A stretch of 6,641 nt of DNA. Origin: Bacteroidales bacterium (GTDB lineage Bacteria > Bacteroidota > Bacteroidia > Bacteroidales > PUMT01). The notes under the pieces are model-generated. The model saw only the letters and a program-made list of their open reading frames with translations. It searched no databases and had not been told where the DNA came from. The stretch covers positions 1 to 6,641 of the forward strand of contig SLOS01000375.1 in assembly GCA_007132365.1 (NCBI GenBank). Reading direction: 5' to 3'. Position numbers and translations under genes: made by a program. This document shows, piece after piece, positions 1 through 6,641 of this stretch. Numbering within the stretch: the stretch's first letter is position 1; every line of letters starts with the position of its first letter.

Positions 1-1982
1 CCGTTGGCATCATACCAGTGCTGGAGAAACTCGGCCTTCAGCTTTGCCATATCCACATTGGAGGGACACTCCGACTTGCATCCCTTGCATGAGAGGCACA
101 GGTCCAGTATATCATAAAGCTCTTTATGATTGAAGGGATCGGACTTTTCTGAATTGGTAAGGAACTCCCTGAGCAGGTTGGCCCTTGCCCTGGTAGTGGT
201 ATGCTCGTCACGGGTAGCCATAAAACTGGGACACATGGTCCCTCCTATTATCTCCGACTTTCGGCAGTCCCCCGATCCATTGCACTGCTCGGTAAACCTC
301 ACAATTCCTCCCCAGGCTGAAAAATCGAAAACTGTCTCCGGCTCTCTTACCGGGTGGCCGGGAACATAACGCAAAAAGGTGTTCATCTTTGGTGTATCAA
401 CGATCTTGCCCGGATTGAATACGTTGTTTGGATCCCAGCTTCTTTTTATTTCACGCAGCAATTCATAATTCTTCTCTCCAAGCACTATCGGTATGAACTC
501 GCCCCGTAGACGTCCGTCACCGTGTTCCCCGCTAAGGGATCCTTTGTATTTCTTTACAATATGTGCCACATCCCTGCCTATTTTATAGAAAAGCTCAACA
601 TCGGCAGGATCCTTAAGATTCAGTACCGGTCGCATATGGAGCTCACCAGAACCGACATGAGCATGATAAACAACCTCCTTGCCATAATCGTCCAGAACAC
701 TTTGCACCTCATTGATATACTCAGGCAGTACTTTAACTGATACAGAGGTATCTTCAATAAGTGTTACAGACTTGGCATCACCCTTCATTCCGGCCAGCAC
801 TCCAAGCCCTGCCTTTCTTAAGTTCCATACCTTCGGAATATCTTCCCCGAAAATAACAGGATAATGGTAACCGTAACCAGCCTCCCTCATTCTTTTTTCC
901 AAAGCAGCAGCCAGTCCAATGATCTCCTCTTTTGAGTCCCTTGCAAATTCAATAATAAGGATTGCAGCAGGATCACCTTCAATAAAGAAGCGGTTCTTCT
1001 TCTGCTCAATATTGGCCTTTGTCAATTCAAGAATAATATGGTCCATCATCTCTACAGCACCCGGATTGAATTCGAGTGCGACAAGTGTTGCGCTCAAAGC
1101 CTCCTTTTTCGTCCTGAAATGTACACATACCAGGGCTTTTTCAGCCGGGGGAAGAGGGACAAGGTTAAGTTTAATCTCAGTAACCATGGCAAGTGTCCCT
1201 TCAGAGCCTGCTATCATCCTGCAAAAGTTAAAGTCCCCGCCCCCATCCGTAAACGGTTCGGAATTCAGCAGAAGGTCAGCAGCATAACCGGTATTTCTCC
1301 TTGTAACCTGAGGGTCGGGGAATCCATTGCGGATCTCTTCGCGGACTTCAGGTTTTGACAGGGACTCATACAGGTGCCGGTAAATTTCATTTTCCAGGGT
1401 GTCTCCTTTGCATTTCTCCAGGAACTGCTGCTTCGTCAGGCTCCCGAATTTCGCTGTGCTTCCGTCGGAAAGGACTGCATTCACCTCCAGGGTGTGGTCA
1501 CGCGTACTGCCGTATATCAGCGAATGTGCCCCGCAGGAATTGTTGCCCAGCATGCCCCCCATAAGGCACCGGTTGGATGTGGAGGTCTCGGGACCAAAAA
1601 AGAGTCCGTGAGACTTTAGATACTCATTCAGTTCATCCAGGACAACACCCGGCTCTACCCTGACCCACCGCTCCTCTGTGTTAAGCTCAATGATCCTGTT
1701 CATGTACTTTGAAACATCTGTAACAATTCCATTGCCAACAACCTGTCCTGCAAGTGAAGTACCAGCCGCACGGGGTATAACTGAAATACCGTTCTTTGAG
1801 GCAAACTTCACAATCCTTACAATATCATTTTCACCGGCCGGCCTGCAAACGGCAACCGGCAGTTCCCTGTAGGCAGATGCATCTGTGGCATGTATCAGCC
1901 TGTAAACGTTATCGGTATAAACATCTCCATCCAGACTTTCCTTCAATGAATAAAAATCCACATTATCTGCAATAGCTGTCAT
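1..1982 (-). CDS. YdiJ-type FAD/4Fe-4S D-2-hydroxyacid dehydrogenase, 3' end cut by window edge
   Basis: Reading from the ATG at 1982, 660 codons run without a stop to the left edge, so the C-terminus is missing. Residues about 40-275 are an FAD-binding PCMH-type domain, with the FAD-contact stretch RAAGTSLAGQ (71-80), GNNSCG (146-151) and GSEGTLAMVTEI (259-270). Residues about 280-527 are the FAD-oxidase C-terminal domain. H442, H449, E486 and H487 (HVGSGELH and GEHGDG) match the metal and catalytic residues known in D-2-hydroxyglutarate and D-lactate dehydrogenases. A ferredoxin-like part follows, with C567, C573, C584 and then C629, C632, C635, C639 as CX2CX2CX3CP. Relatives such as E. coli YdiJ are about 1,000 residues long and end in further cysteine-rich Fe-S sequence, so about two thirds is visible. 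The family oxidises D-2-hydroxy acids (2-hydroxyglutarate, D-lactate) to 2-keto acids and passes electrons on through its Fe-S centres. The exact substrate is not determined here. No Shine-Dalgarno sequence is seen. The start lies 11 bases after the LolA-like gene, so co-transcription is likely. Confidence 0.93.
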   Translation of the reverse strand, partial: MTAIADNVDFYSLKESLDGDVYTDNVYRLIHATDASAYRELPVAVCRPAGENDIVRIVKFASKNGISVIPRAAGTSLAGQVVGNGIVTDVSKYMNRIIELNTEERWVRVEPGVVLDELNEYLKSHGLFFGPETSTSNRCLMGGMLGNNSCGAHSLIYGSTRDHTLEVNAVLSDGSTAKFGSLTKQQFLEKCKGDTLENEIYRHLYESLSKPEVREEIRNGFPDPQVTRRNTGYAADLLLNSEPFTDGGGDFNFCRMIAGSEGTLAMVTEIKLNLVPLPPAEKALVCVHFRTKKEALSATLVALEFNPGAVEMMDHIILELTKANIEQKKNRFFIEGDPAAILIIEFARDSKEEIIGLAAALEKRMREAGYGYHYPVIFGEDIPKVWNLRKAGLGVLAGMKGDAKSVTLIEDTSVSVKVLPEYINEVQSVLDDYGKEVVYHAHVGSGELHMRPVLNLKDPADVELFYKIGRDVAHIVKKYKGSLSGEHGDGRLRGEFIPIVLGEKNYELLREIKRSWDPNNVFNPGKIVDTPKMNTFLRYVPGHPVREPETVFDFSAWGGIVRFTEQCNGSGDCRKSEIIGGTMCPSFMATRDEHTTTRARANLLREFLTNSEKSDPFNHKELYDILDLCLSCKGCKSECPSNVDMAKLKAEFLQHWYDAN

Positions 1983-1993
1983 ATATAATTTGA

Positions 1994-2704
1994 TTATGGC
2001 CTGGAAAAGACCTCTTCTTCAATTACAACATCAAATTCCACCTTTTCAATTAAATTGGTCATCATAGTCTGCCCCCCGTATCTCGATTCAATTTTAAAAG
2101 GTACCCTTATACCGTCGATATTCCGGTAATCACTCAGAATTGTCTCACCTTCAACAACATTTCCTTCATAATTTGTCCGCGTAACCATTCTTTTTACCAG
2201 GTATGATTCAGAATCTATGTAAAACTGATAGGATTCTCCATCGCTTTTACTAAGTTCAAGCCTGAATATCTCCCTTCCCTCAAATGATTCCTTTCCCATT
2301 AACTCAAGCATATAACCTTTTTCCTTCCAGTCCACAAGATCACTGTCAATGCTTGCCATTTGTCCCAAATTCCGCAGTTCGGGACCGGTAAGTTCACGGG
2401 GATCAGGCGTCATCCAGGGCTCTACCGCCCATCCCGTCTCACCGTCATAGGCCTGTATTATCTTCATTCCCTGGATATCTATCTCAAGGTACATTTTATC
2501 CGGACGTTTCTGTATCTGAATAAACGGAAGTTCCATTCCCATCTGCAATGCCTTACCGGCAGACCTTACCGTAGTGACTTTGCTGAACCTTTCCTGACCC
2601 GAGGCTTCGAAATGCCTTTTTAATATCTGATCGAGCGACTGTGTTTCTGCATGCTGGATTGATAAAAAAATTAATGTCAGAATAAAATAAACACATTTAT
2701 ACAT
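1994..2704 (-). CDS. Secreted LolA-like protein (outer membrane lipoprotein-sorting protein family)
   Basis: This is a complete 236-residue protein. Residues 1 to about 21 form a signal peptide: a basic start (MYK), a hydrophobic core (VYFILTLIFLSI) and a polar end (QHAETQ). There is no convincing lipobox, so a soluble periplasmic product is expected. The mature part alternates polar and hydrophobic residues as in the LolA/LolB/RseB half-barrel fold: a helical start (LDQILKRHFEASG), strands with IQIQKRPDKMYLEIDI (about 62-77), AYDGETGWAV (about 84-93), an EGREIFRLELS strand, YQFYIDSESYLVKRM, and a late IDGIRVPFKIESRY strand. The DG..GW and FYID(S/P)xSYLV patterns are typical of Bacteroidota proteins named outer membrane lipoprotein-sorting protein. 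These are not shown to be true LolA, and many may bind other lipids or lipoproteins. The stop is 11 bases before the YdiJ-type gene. That pairing gives no clear role. The fold call is fairly sure; the function is unknown. Confidence 0.8.
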   Translation of the reverse strand: MYKCVYFILTLIFLSIQHAETQSLDQILKRHFEASGQERFSKVTTVRSAGKALQMGMELPFIQIQKRPDKMYLEIDIQGMKIIQAYDGETGWAVEPWMTPDPRELTGPELRNLGQMASIDSDLVDWKEKGYMLELMGKESFEGREIFRLELSKSDGESYQFYIDSESYLVKRMVTRTNYEGNVVEGETILSDYRNIDGIRVPFKIESRYGGQTMMTNLIEKVEFDVVIEEEVFSRP

Positions 2705-2714
2705 AGTCGAGGTT

Positions 2715-2743
2715 TTAAAATAGGTTTGAACGGGAAATTACAA
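2715..2743 (-). promoter_or_regulatory. Possible Bacteroidota-type promoter for the LolA-like gene
   Basis: On the minus strand, TTG (2743-2741) is followed after 18 bases by TATTTTAA (2722-2715), which partly fits the Bacteroidota sigma factor consensus TTTG then TAnnTTTG. The element ends 10 bases before the ATG at 2704, so the leader would be very short. The region is A/T-rich, so chance matches are likely. The 197-base gap after the preceding gene makes a promoter here plausible, but this exact site is weakly supported. Confidence 0.25.
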
Positions 2744-2855
2744 TTTTAATTCAGAATAGAAAAAAAACTGTTAAAATAATATCCTTCCCGGCAAAAAAAC
2801 ACCTTCATTTTCAGTTTGCAATCAGGTAAACACCGTCATAACCACCCTGAGCCTG

Positions 2856-2874
2856 AAAATAAGCAGGATCTGCT
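2856..2874 (-). terminator. Weak terminator-like hairpin after the 2-hydroxyacid dehydrogenase gene
   Basis: On the minus strand AGCAG-ATC-CTGCT forms a 5-bp stem with a 3-base loop (2874-2862), followed directly by TATTTT (2861-2856). It begins about 25 bases after the TGA of the dehydrogenase gene, the right place for an intrinsic terminator. The stem is short and the T run is broken, so termination would be partial at best. Longer T runs (2793-2799 and 2760-2767) lie downstream without a good stem. Confidence 0.3.
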
Positions 2875-2899
2875 GCCTGACTTTGGCAAGAGAAAGTGC

Positions 2900-3901
2900 T
2901 CAACCCGTTTTTAATACCTCCGGGTTGACCAGGTTGGGTATTTCGTTACCCCTGTAGAGTTCTATGATATTTAGTGCCGCAAGCTCAGACATCTTATTCC
3001 TGGTCTCGACGGTACCTGACCCGACATGCGGCAGCACCGCAACATTCTCCATACTGAGAAGGGGATTTGACGGTGCCATTGGTTCGGGATTCGTTACATC
3101 AAGTCCGGCTCCCCAAATAATGCCGTTATCAAGCGCATGTATCAGATCTTCCTCATTATGAATCAATCCCCTTGCCGTATTAATGAATATCGACGATGAT
3201 TTCATCCTCCCAAAAACGTTTTTGTCAAACCTTCCGGATGTTTCTTTACTTAGACTGGCATGAACACTCAGAACGTCACTGTTTTCAACAAGATCGTCAA
3301 AGCTCACGTATCTTGCCCCGATTTCCCTTTCTGCCTCACTGTTTTCTGAGCGGTTGTGATATATGACCTCCATATTATATGCTCCCCTGCATCTTTTTGC
3401 CATTGCCAGCCCAATCCTCCCCAGTCCGAAAATACCAAGCGTCCTGTTCTTAAGCTCGATCCCCAGATTGGCATTTGGCCGGAAATAATTCCACTCACCC
3501 TGCGAGATACTTTTATGAAGGTAAAACATTTTCCTTGACACATTAATCATCAGCCCAAAGGCAACGTCTGCAGTTGCATCACTCAGCACGTCAGGAGTGT
3601 TGCCTACAGGTATTCCCTGCCTGGTTGCCTGATCCACGTCAATATTATCATACCCCACACCAAACTGAGAGATAATATCAAGATGACTGCAATGATCCAG
3701 GAACGTTTTGTCTATCTTTTCAAATGATGTGCACAGCAGAGCGGTGTGAGATCTGGCCTTCCTAATAAGTTCCTTTTGGGTCATTGGCCTGTCCTCATTC
3801 CATACAGTTAACCCATAGCCTTCCTCTCTCATCATTTCAATCCCCCTTTCGGGGAAATGACGTGACAGCAGTACCTTTATATCTTTGGTTTCTTTTTTCA
3901 T
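2900..3901 (-). CDS. D-isomer-specific 2-hydroxyacid dehydrogenase, glyoxylate/hydroxypyruvate reductase type
   Basis: This is a complete 333-residue cytosolic enzyme, the usual length for the family. The N- and C-terminal parts form the substrate domain; residues about 105-290 form the nucleotide-binding domain. Visible motifs are QFGVGYDNID (79-88), the dinucleotide loop GLGRIG (159-164), the catalytic Arg in NTARG (R244), the Glu in NPEPM (E273) and the His in PHVGSGT (H292), so the whole Arg/Glu/His set is present. At the end of the second Rossmann strand the sequence is YHNRS (181-185), where NAD-specific members carry Asp. Arg-Ser there favours NADP(H), as in glyoxylate reductases (inference). 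The likely reaction is reduction of glyoxylate, hydroxypyruvate or another 2-keto acid to the D-hydroxy acid. There is no ACT domain, so it is not a classical regulated SerA, although a 3-phosphoglycerate role is not fully excluded. The ATG at 3901 is supported by AGAGG seven bases upstream, the clearest ribosome-binding site in the window. Confidence 0.92.
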   Translation of the reverse strand: MKKETKDIKVLLSRHFPERGIEMMREEGYGLTVWNEDRPMTQKELIRKARSHTALLCTSFEKIDKTFLDHCSHLDIISQFGVGYDNIDVDQATRQGIPVGNTPDVLSDATADVAFGLMINVSRKMFYLHKSISQGEWNYFRPNANLGIELKNRTLGIFGLGRIGLAMAKRCRGAYNMEVIYHNRSENSEAEREIGARYVSFDDLVENSDVLSVHASLSKETSGRFDKNVFGRMKSSSIFINTARGLIHNEEDLIHALDNGIIWGAGLDVTNPEPMAPSNPLLSMENVAVLPHVGSGTVETRNKMSELAALNIIELYRGNEIPNLVNPEVLKTG

Positions 3902-3906
3902 ATAAT

Positions 3907-3913
3907 ATCCTCT
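3907..3913 (-). promoter_or_regulatory. Shine-Dalgarno-like site of the 2-hydroxyacid dehydrogenase gene
   Basis: On the minus strand AAAGAGGA ends about seven bases before the ATG at 3901. It stands out because the other starts visible here (1982, 2704, 5103) lack a clear purine-rich site. It supports this start codon and suggests relatively efficient translation. Confidence 0.5.
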
Positions 3914-3916
3914 TTC

Positions 3917-3945
3917 ACCTGATCCATTGACCTGATCGTATTATA
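3917..3945 (-). promoter_or_regulatory. Direct repeat GATCAGGT x2 next to a TATAAT box, candidate operator/promoter
   Basis: In the 83-base gap between the permease and dehydrogenase genes, the minus strand reads TATAAT (3945-3940), then GATCAGGT (3937-3930), five bases, and GATCAGGT again (3924-3917), then the ribosome-binding site. The two copies start 13 bases apart. A tandem 8-base repeat over the place where transcription would start could be a regulator site. TATAAT is not the usual Bacteroidota primary promoter box and I see no good -35 partner, so promoter activity is uncertain. Confidence 0.3.
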
Positions 3946-3984
3946 ACACCCAACACGAACGGGAAAAGCTGAATCCCGGATAAT

Positions 3985-5103
3985 TTAAAACTTCATACGT
4001 TTTTTAATTTCAGATAAAAGCTTGGGCTCCTGTCTTTCAGGCGGGTCATTACTGTCATCCCTGACTTTGCCAAGCAGAAATCCATAAGGCTCCATCCCCT
4101 CTATCTCATCAAATATAACTTTCAGAACTGCCATACCAGGAATGAACAAAATCATTCCTGCCAGTCCCCATATAAAATTTCCGACAAAAAGCGCAATAAT
4201 CGTCATCAGTGGATTCATTGAAACCCTGCCGCCCACTATAAAGGGTGTGAAAATATTACTCTCGGCCAGCTGAATAACATAAAAAGCCATGAAAACCCCA
4301 AAGGGATACCAGAGAGAATCTGTGGTAAGAAGAGCATATAGAATTGGGAAGGTGGCTCCCAGAAATGGTCCTACAAAAGGTATCACATTCAGCAACGCAG
4401 CAAAGCTGGCAAAAAGCAGGGCATGTTTGATTCCGAGGCTGTACAGGGCAATACTGTTAAGGACAGCCAGGATACATATTACAACGAACATTCCCTTTAT
4501 GTAATTCTGAACCACATACTTCACCTTATTCATAACATTGGCAACCTTTTCCCTGTGATGATCAGCAAAAGCCCTTTTCATAAACTCGGCAAGGAACCTC
4601 CTGAAAAAAAGAAAGAGAAAAATATATATAGGTATAATAAATGCCATGGTTATTGTACCTGCTGTAGCAATAATACCGGTGGTAAGAGCATCAATGTTAT
4701 CATAAAGCTGCCTGAAAATCGTATCCCTTATATTGTCCATTGAAATCGGCACAACACCGTCCAAATGTTCAGCCATGAATTCATTTACAGATTGCACCAG
4801 TTCTATTACCCTGTATTCAAGAGCCCCAAGGTCTTTGGCAAATCCCATTATCTGATTATAGAAAAAGTAGACAAAACCTGCAATAAAAGCCAGAAGGGCA
4901 ATAAGACTGATCGCAACGGCAAGAAGAGATGGCAGGCCTTTCTTTTCCATCCACGAAGTGAATGGACTGGCCAGGATGGCAAAGAAGCCGGAAATCATCA
5001 GGGGGACAAGCACCGATTTGGCTTGTCTCATAATCAGAACAATAAGTACGATACCAAGCAGGATTACAACAAATTTAAAATATACGGGAAATTTTATCTG
5101 CAT
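3985..5103 (-). CDS. AI-2E/PerM-family membrane transporter
   Basis: This is a complete 372-residue integral membrane protein of the AI-2E transporter family (PF01594; relatives include TqsA, YdiK and PerM). About eight membrane segments are visible: roughly 8-25, 30-47, 60-82, 145-168, 203-222, 226-258 (one or two spans), 262-282 and 297-330. A long soluble stretch between about 83 and 142 separates the first three from the rest, which is typical of the family. Signature parts are IPIYIFLFLFF (157-167), the ALLNVIPFVGPFLGA loop (236-250), the Q-x-x-E-(S/N)-N motif region QLAESNIFTPFIVGGR (278-293), MNPLMTIIALFVG (296-308) and the GMAVLKVIFDEIEG end (323-336). A charged tail of about 30 residues follows. 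Family members export AI-2 or act as ion/proton-linked exchangers; the substrate here cannot be read from sequence. The ATG lies six bases after the stop of the histidine kinase gene with no clear Shine-Dalgarno site, so translation is probably coupled to it. Confidence 0.93.
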   Translation of the reverse strand: MQIKFPVYFKFVVILLGIVLIVLIMRQAKSVLVPLMISGFFAILASPFTSWMEKKGLPSLLAVAISLIALLAFIAGFVYFFYNQIMGFAKDLGALEYRVIELVQSVNEFMAEHLDGVVPISMDNIRDTIFRQLYDNIDALTTGIIATAGTITMAFIIPIYIFLFLFFRRFLAEFMKRAFADHHREKVANVMNKVKYVVQNYIKGMFVVICILAVLNSIALYSLGIKHALLFASFAALLNVIPFVGPFLGATFPILYALLTTDSLWYPFGVFMAFYVIQLAESNIFTPFIVGGRVSMNPLMTIIALFVGNFIWGLAGMILFIPGMAVLKVIFDEIEGMEPYGFLLGKVRDDSNDPPERQEPKLLSEIKKRMKF

Positions 5104-5109
5104 CTTATA

Positions 5110-6641
5110 TTACTCATCTGATAATTTAATCCGGTCATTCACTTTCTTTTTCAGTTCTTCAGGACGAAGGGGTTTGGTGATATAATCATCACATCCGGCC
5201 TGGAATGCCTTCTCCTGCTCCGACCAGAAAGCATGGGCTGAAACTGCAATAACGGGAACCTGAGGGTTTATGGATTTGATTTTTCTGGTAGCTTCCAGTC
5301 CGTCCATTACAGGCATTTTAATGTCCATCAGCACAAGGTCAAATTTTTCTGATCTAAAAAGCTCTACAGCTTCCTTTCCGTTGGCTGCATGCTTAATATT
5401 CACATCAAGGTCAGAAAATATCTCTTCCAAAAAAAGATAATTCAGAATATCATCCTCGGCCACAAGAATATTCATGCTTCTCCCAATCAATTCCTCCTGC
5501 TTCAGTTTTATCGTTTTGCGTTCCCCTGCAGGCACAAAGGGTATTGAGAAGCAGAAAGTACTCCCCTTACCGGGCAGGGAATCCACCCATATGGAACCTC
5601 CCATCTTCTCCACATATGCCTTGGCGATTGCCAGACCTAGTCCTGTACCTCCCCGGCTCATACTGGCAGAATTATCCCCCTGTGCAAAACGATCAAATAT
5701 CAGCTCCTTCATCTCTTCCAAAACGCCTGAACCAGTATCCTCTACCCTGAAAACCAGTCTGTCGCCTTCAATCTTCACCGAGTATTCAACATAACCCTGG
5801 CTTGTAAATTTTATAGCATTGCCCAGAAGGTTGGTAAGTACCTGTGACAGCTTAACCCTGTCACAGATAATATCAGGAACAGACGCTGTAAGGAATCTTA
5901 TTTCGACTTCCGGCTTCCTGTCGAAAAACATTTTGAGGAGCTCCTCAAAAAGTTTCTGTATATCAACTGTTTCTTCGTGAAGGTCAATATCACCGGATTC
6001 AATCTTGGAAATATCAATTATATCATTTATCAGTCTCAGCAGGTGATCAGCATTGGAAGTTATTATTTCTAGATATTTTTCCTTCCTTTCCTCATCCGGT
6101 AGTTTTCCCTTGAGCAAACTCGCAAAACCTACTATGCTGTTCATGGGAGTTCGTATCTCGTGGCTCATATTTGCAAGGAATGCTGATTTCAAACGATCGC
6201 TCTCTTCAGCTTTCTCTTTGGCAATAAGCAGTTCTTTCTGGATTCTTTTTTGTTCAGTTATATCCCTTACAATAGTCATGGCTTTATCCTTACCACAAAG
6301 TACCATTCTTGCATCAAAATATCTGACTGTACCCCTATGATCCATCTCATATTCATAATACCGGGGCTGCCCGGTTTTAAAAAGAAATTGCAGGTTTTTA
6401 TGCGTAAGCCTGGCAAGATATCCGGGAAGTACCTCATTTATATTCCTGTTCAGAAATTCCTCAGGTTTAACAAATAAAGAGTCAATGCTGGGTGCATGAA
6501 TATTCAAAAAGATCCCCTCCCTGCTAAAAAGAAAGACAAGGTCCGGTATGGAATCTATCAGCGCCTGATTTTGAGCCAGACTCTCCTCCAGTGCCTTCCG
6601 GGCCATCGCACGTTCAGCATTGATAAGAACCTGGGCGATAA
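5110..6641 (-). CDS. Hybrid sensor histidine kinase/response regulator (PAS-HisKA-HATPase-REC), 5' end outside window
   Basis: The frame is open to the right edge: 11 more codons (IAQVLINAERA) precede the first internal ATG at 6606. They continue the helix leading into the PAS domain, so the true start lies outside and further sensor domains may exist. Counting from the Met at 6606: PAS domain about 10-118 ending in the usual DITEQK; coiled linker 119-140; HisKA with phospho-acceptor H149 in NMSHEIRTPMN; HATPase with N-box N263, G1 box DTGSG (290-294), F box FDRFAQG (304-310) and G2 box GGTGLGLAI (319-327); receiver domain 378-495 with acidic pocket E384/D385/D386, phospho-acceptor D428 in MDIKMPVMDG, S456 and K478-P479. 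All catalytic residues are present. No membrane segment, HPt or output domain is visible, so the phosphate must pass to an unlinked partner, or the receiver tunes the kinase. The gene ends six bases before the AI-2E-family gene. Confidence 0.95.
   Translation of the reverse strand, partial: IAQVLINAERAMARKALEESLAQNQALIDSIPDLVFLFSREGIFLNIHAPSIDSLFVKPEEFLNRNINEVLPGYLARLTHKNLQFLFKTGQPRYYEYEMDHRGTVRYFDARMVLCGKDKAMTIVRDITEQKRIQKELLIAKEKAEESDRLKSAFLANMSHEIRTPMNSIVGFASLLKGKLPDEERKEKYLEIITSNADHLLRLINDIIDISKIESGDIDLHEETVDIQKLFEELLKMFFDRKPEVEIRFLTASVPDIICDRVKLSQVLTNLLGNAIKFTSQGYVEYSVKIEGDRLVFRVEDTGSGVLEEMKELIFDRFAQGDNSASMSRGGTGLGLAIAKAYVEKMGGSIWVDSLPGKGSTFCFSIPFVPAGERKTIKLKQEELIGRSMNILVAEDDILNYLFLEEIFSDLDVNIKHAANGKEAVELFRSEKFDLVLMDIKMPVMDGLEATRKIKSINPQVPVIAVSAHAFWSEQEKAFQAGCDDYITKPLRPEELKKKVNDRIKLSDE

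Larger units (their letters stand above)
2705..2899. other. Intergenic region of two different compositions
   Basis: No gene is called in this gap. The half next to the LolA-like gene (about 2705-2810) is very A/T-rich with long A or T runs and looks like ordinary promoter or leader DNA. The half next to the dehydrogenase gene (about 2811-2899) is near 50% G+C. On the minus strand it holds an open frame ending in TGA at 2813-2811 that reads like protein (AADPAYFQAQGGYDGVYLIAN, here written from its Ala-Ala). GCCTGA occurs twice on the plus strand (2851 and 2875). The open frame could be a gene remnant or chance. Confidence 0.4.

Noticed and set aside
567..639. Deletion or damage in the ferredoxin part of the YdiJ-type protein, because the first cysteine group (about 249-284 on the plus strand) is CX5C then CP rather than CX2CX2CX3C; the coordinates of this entry are residue numbers
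   Set aside because: A spaced first cysteine group with a CxGxGxC look, followed by a regular second group, is normal for this family. The frame is intact throughout.
919..1358. Plus-strand open frames opposite the FAD/Fe-S dehydrogenase, including 919-1287 and 1038-1358
   Set aside because: They lie wholly inside a strongly supported minus-strand gene with conserved motifs, and their translations show no recognisable domain.
3304..3543. Minus-strand 79-codon frame inside the 2-hydroxyacid dehydrogenase gene
   Set aside because: It overlaps the nucleotide-binding motif region of the real gene in another frame and has no features of its own.
3960..3978. Inverted repeat CGGGA-N9-TCCCG just after the permease gene, considered as a terminator
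   Set aside because: The stem is only 5 bp with a 9-base loop and no T run follows on the minus strand, so intrinsic termination is not supported.
4289..5185. Plus-strand open frames opposite the AI-2E-family gene
   Set aside because: They are low-complexity, basic translations antisense to a clear membrane protein, with no start context or family features.

Overview
This is a gene-dense, ordinary-looking chromosomal segment in which every recognisable gene lies on the minus strand, so transcription runs from right to left. Moderate G+C, A/T-rich intergenic DNA, mostly absent Shine-Dalgarno sequences, TAA stops and the gene families present (large hybrid histidine kinase, LolA-like periplasmic protein, large FAD/Fe-S dehydrogenase) suggest a member of the Bacteroidota. 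That is an inference from style; the window holds no rRNA or other marker gene.

In transcription order: (1) a hybrid sensor kinase with PAS, HisKA, HATPase and receiver domains, whose 5' end lies beyond the right edge (5110-6641); (2) an AI-2E/PerM-family membrane protein starting 6 bases after the kinase stop (3985-5103); (3) after an 83-base gap with a possible promoter and a short direct repeat, a D-isomer-specific 2-hydroxyacid dehydrogenase of the glyoxylate/hydroxypyruvate reductase type (2900-3901); (4) after a 197-base gap with a weak terminator-like hairpin and a possible promoter, a secreted LolA-like protein (1994-2704); (5) 11 bases further on, a YdiJ-type FAD and 4Fe-4S D-2-hydroxyacid dehydrogenase whose 3' end is cut by the left edge (1-1982).

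Functionally, the kinase and permease look co-transcribed. The LolA-like gene and the flavin dehydrogenase look like a second unit. The two dehydrogenases act on the same chemical class in opposite directions: one probably reduces 2-keto acids with NAD(P)H, the other oxidises D-2-hydroxy acids through flavin and iron-sulfur centres. Whether they share a substrate cannot be told from sequence.

I see no mobile element, CRISPR array, tRNA, rRNA or phage gene, and no clear sign of an undescribed system. The points most worth checking are the repeat-bearing gap before the 2-hydroxyacid dehydrogenase, the coding-like sequence just after that gene, and the pairing of kinase with permease.
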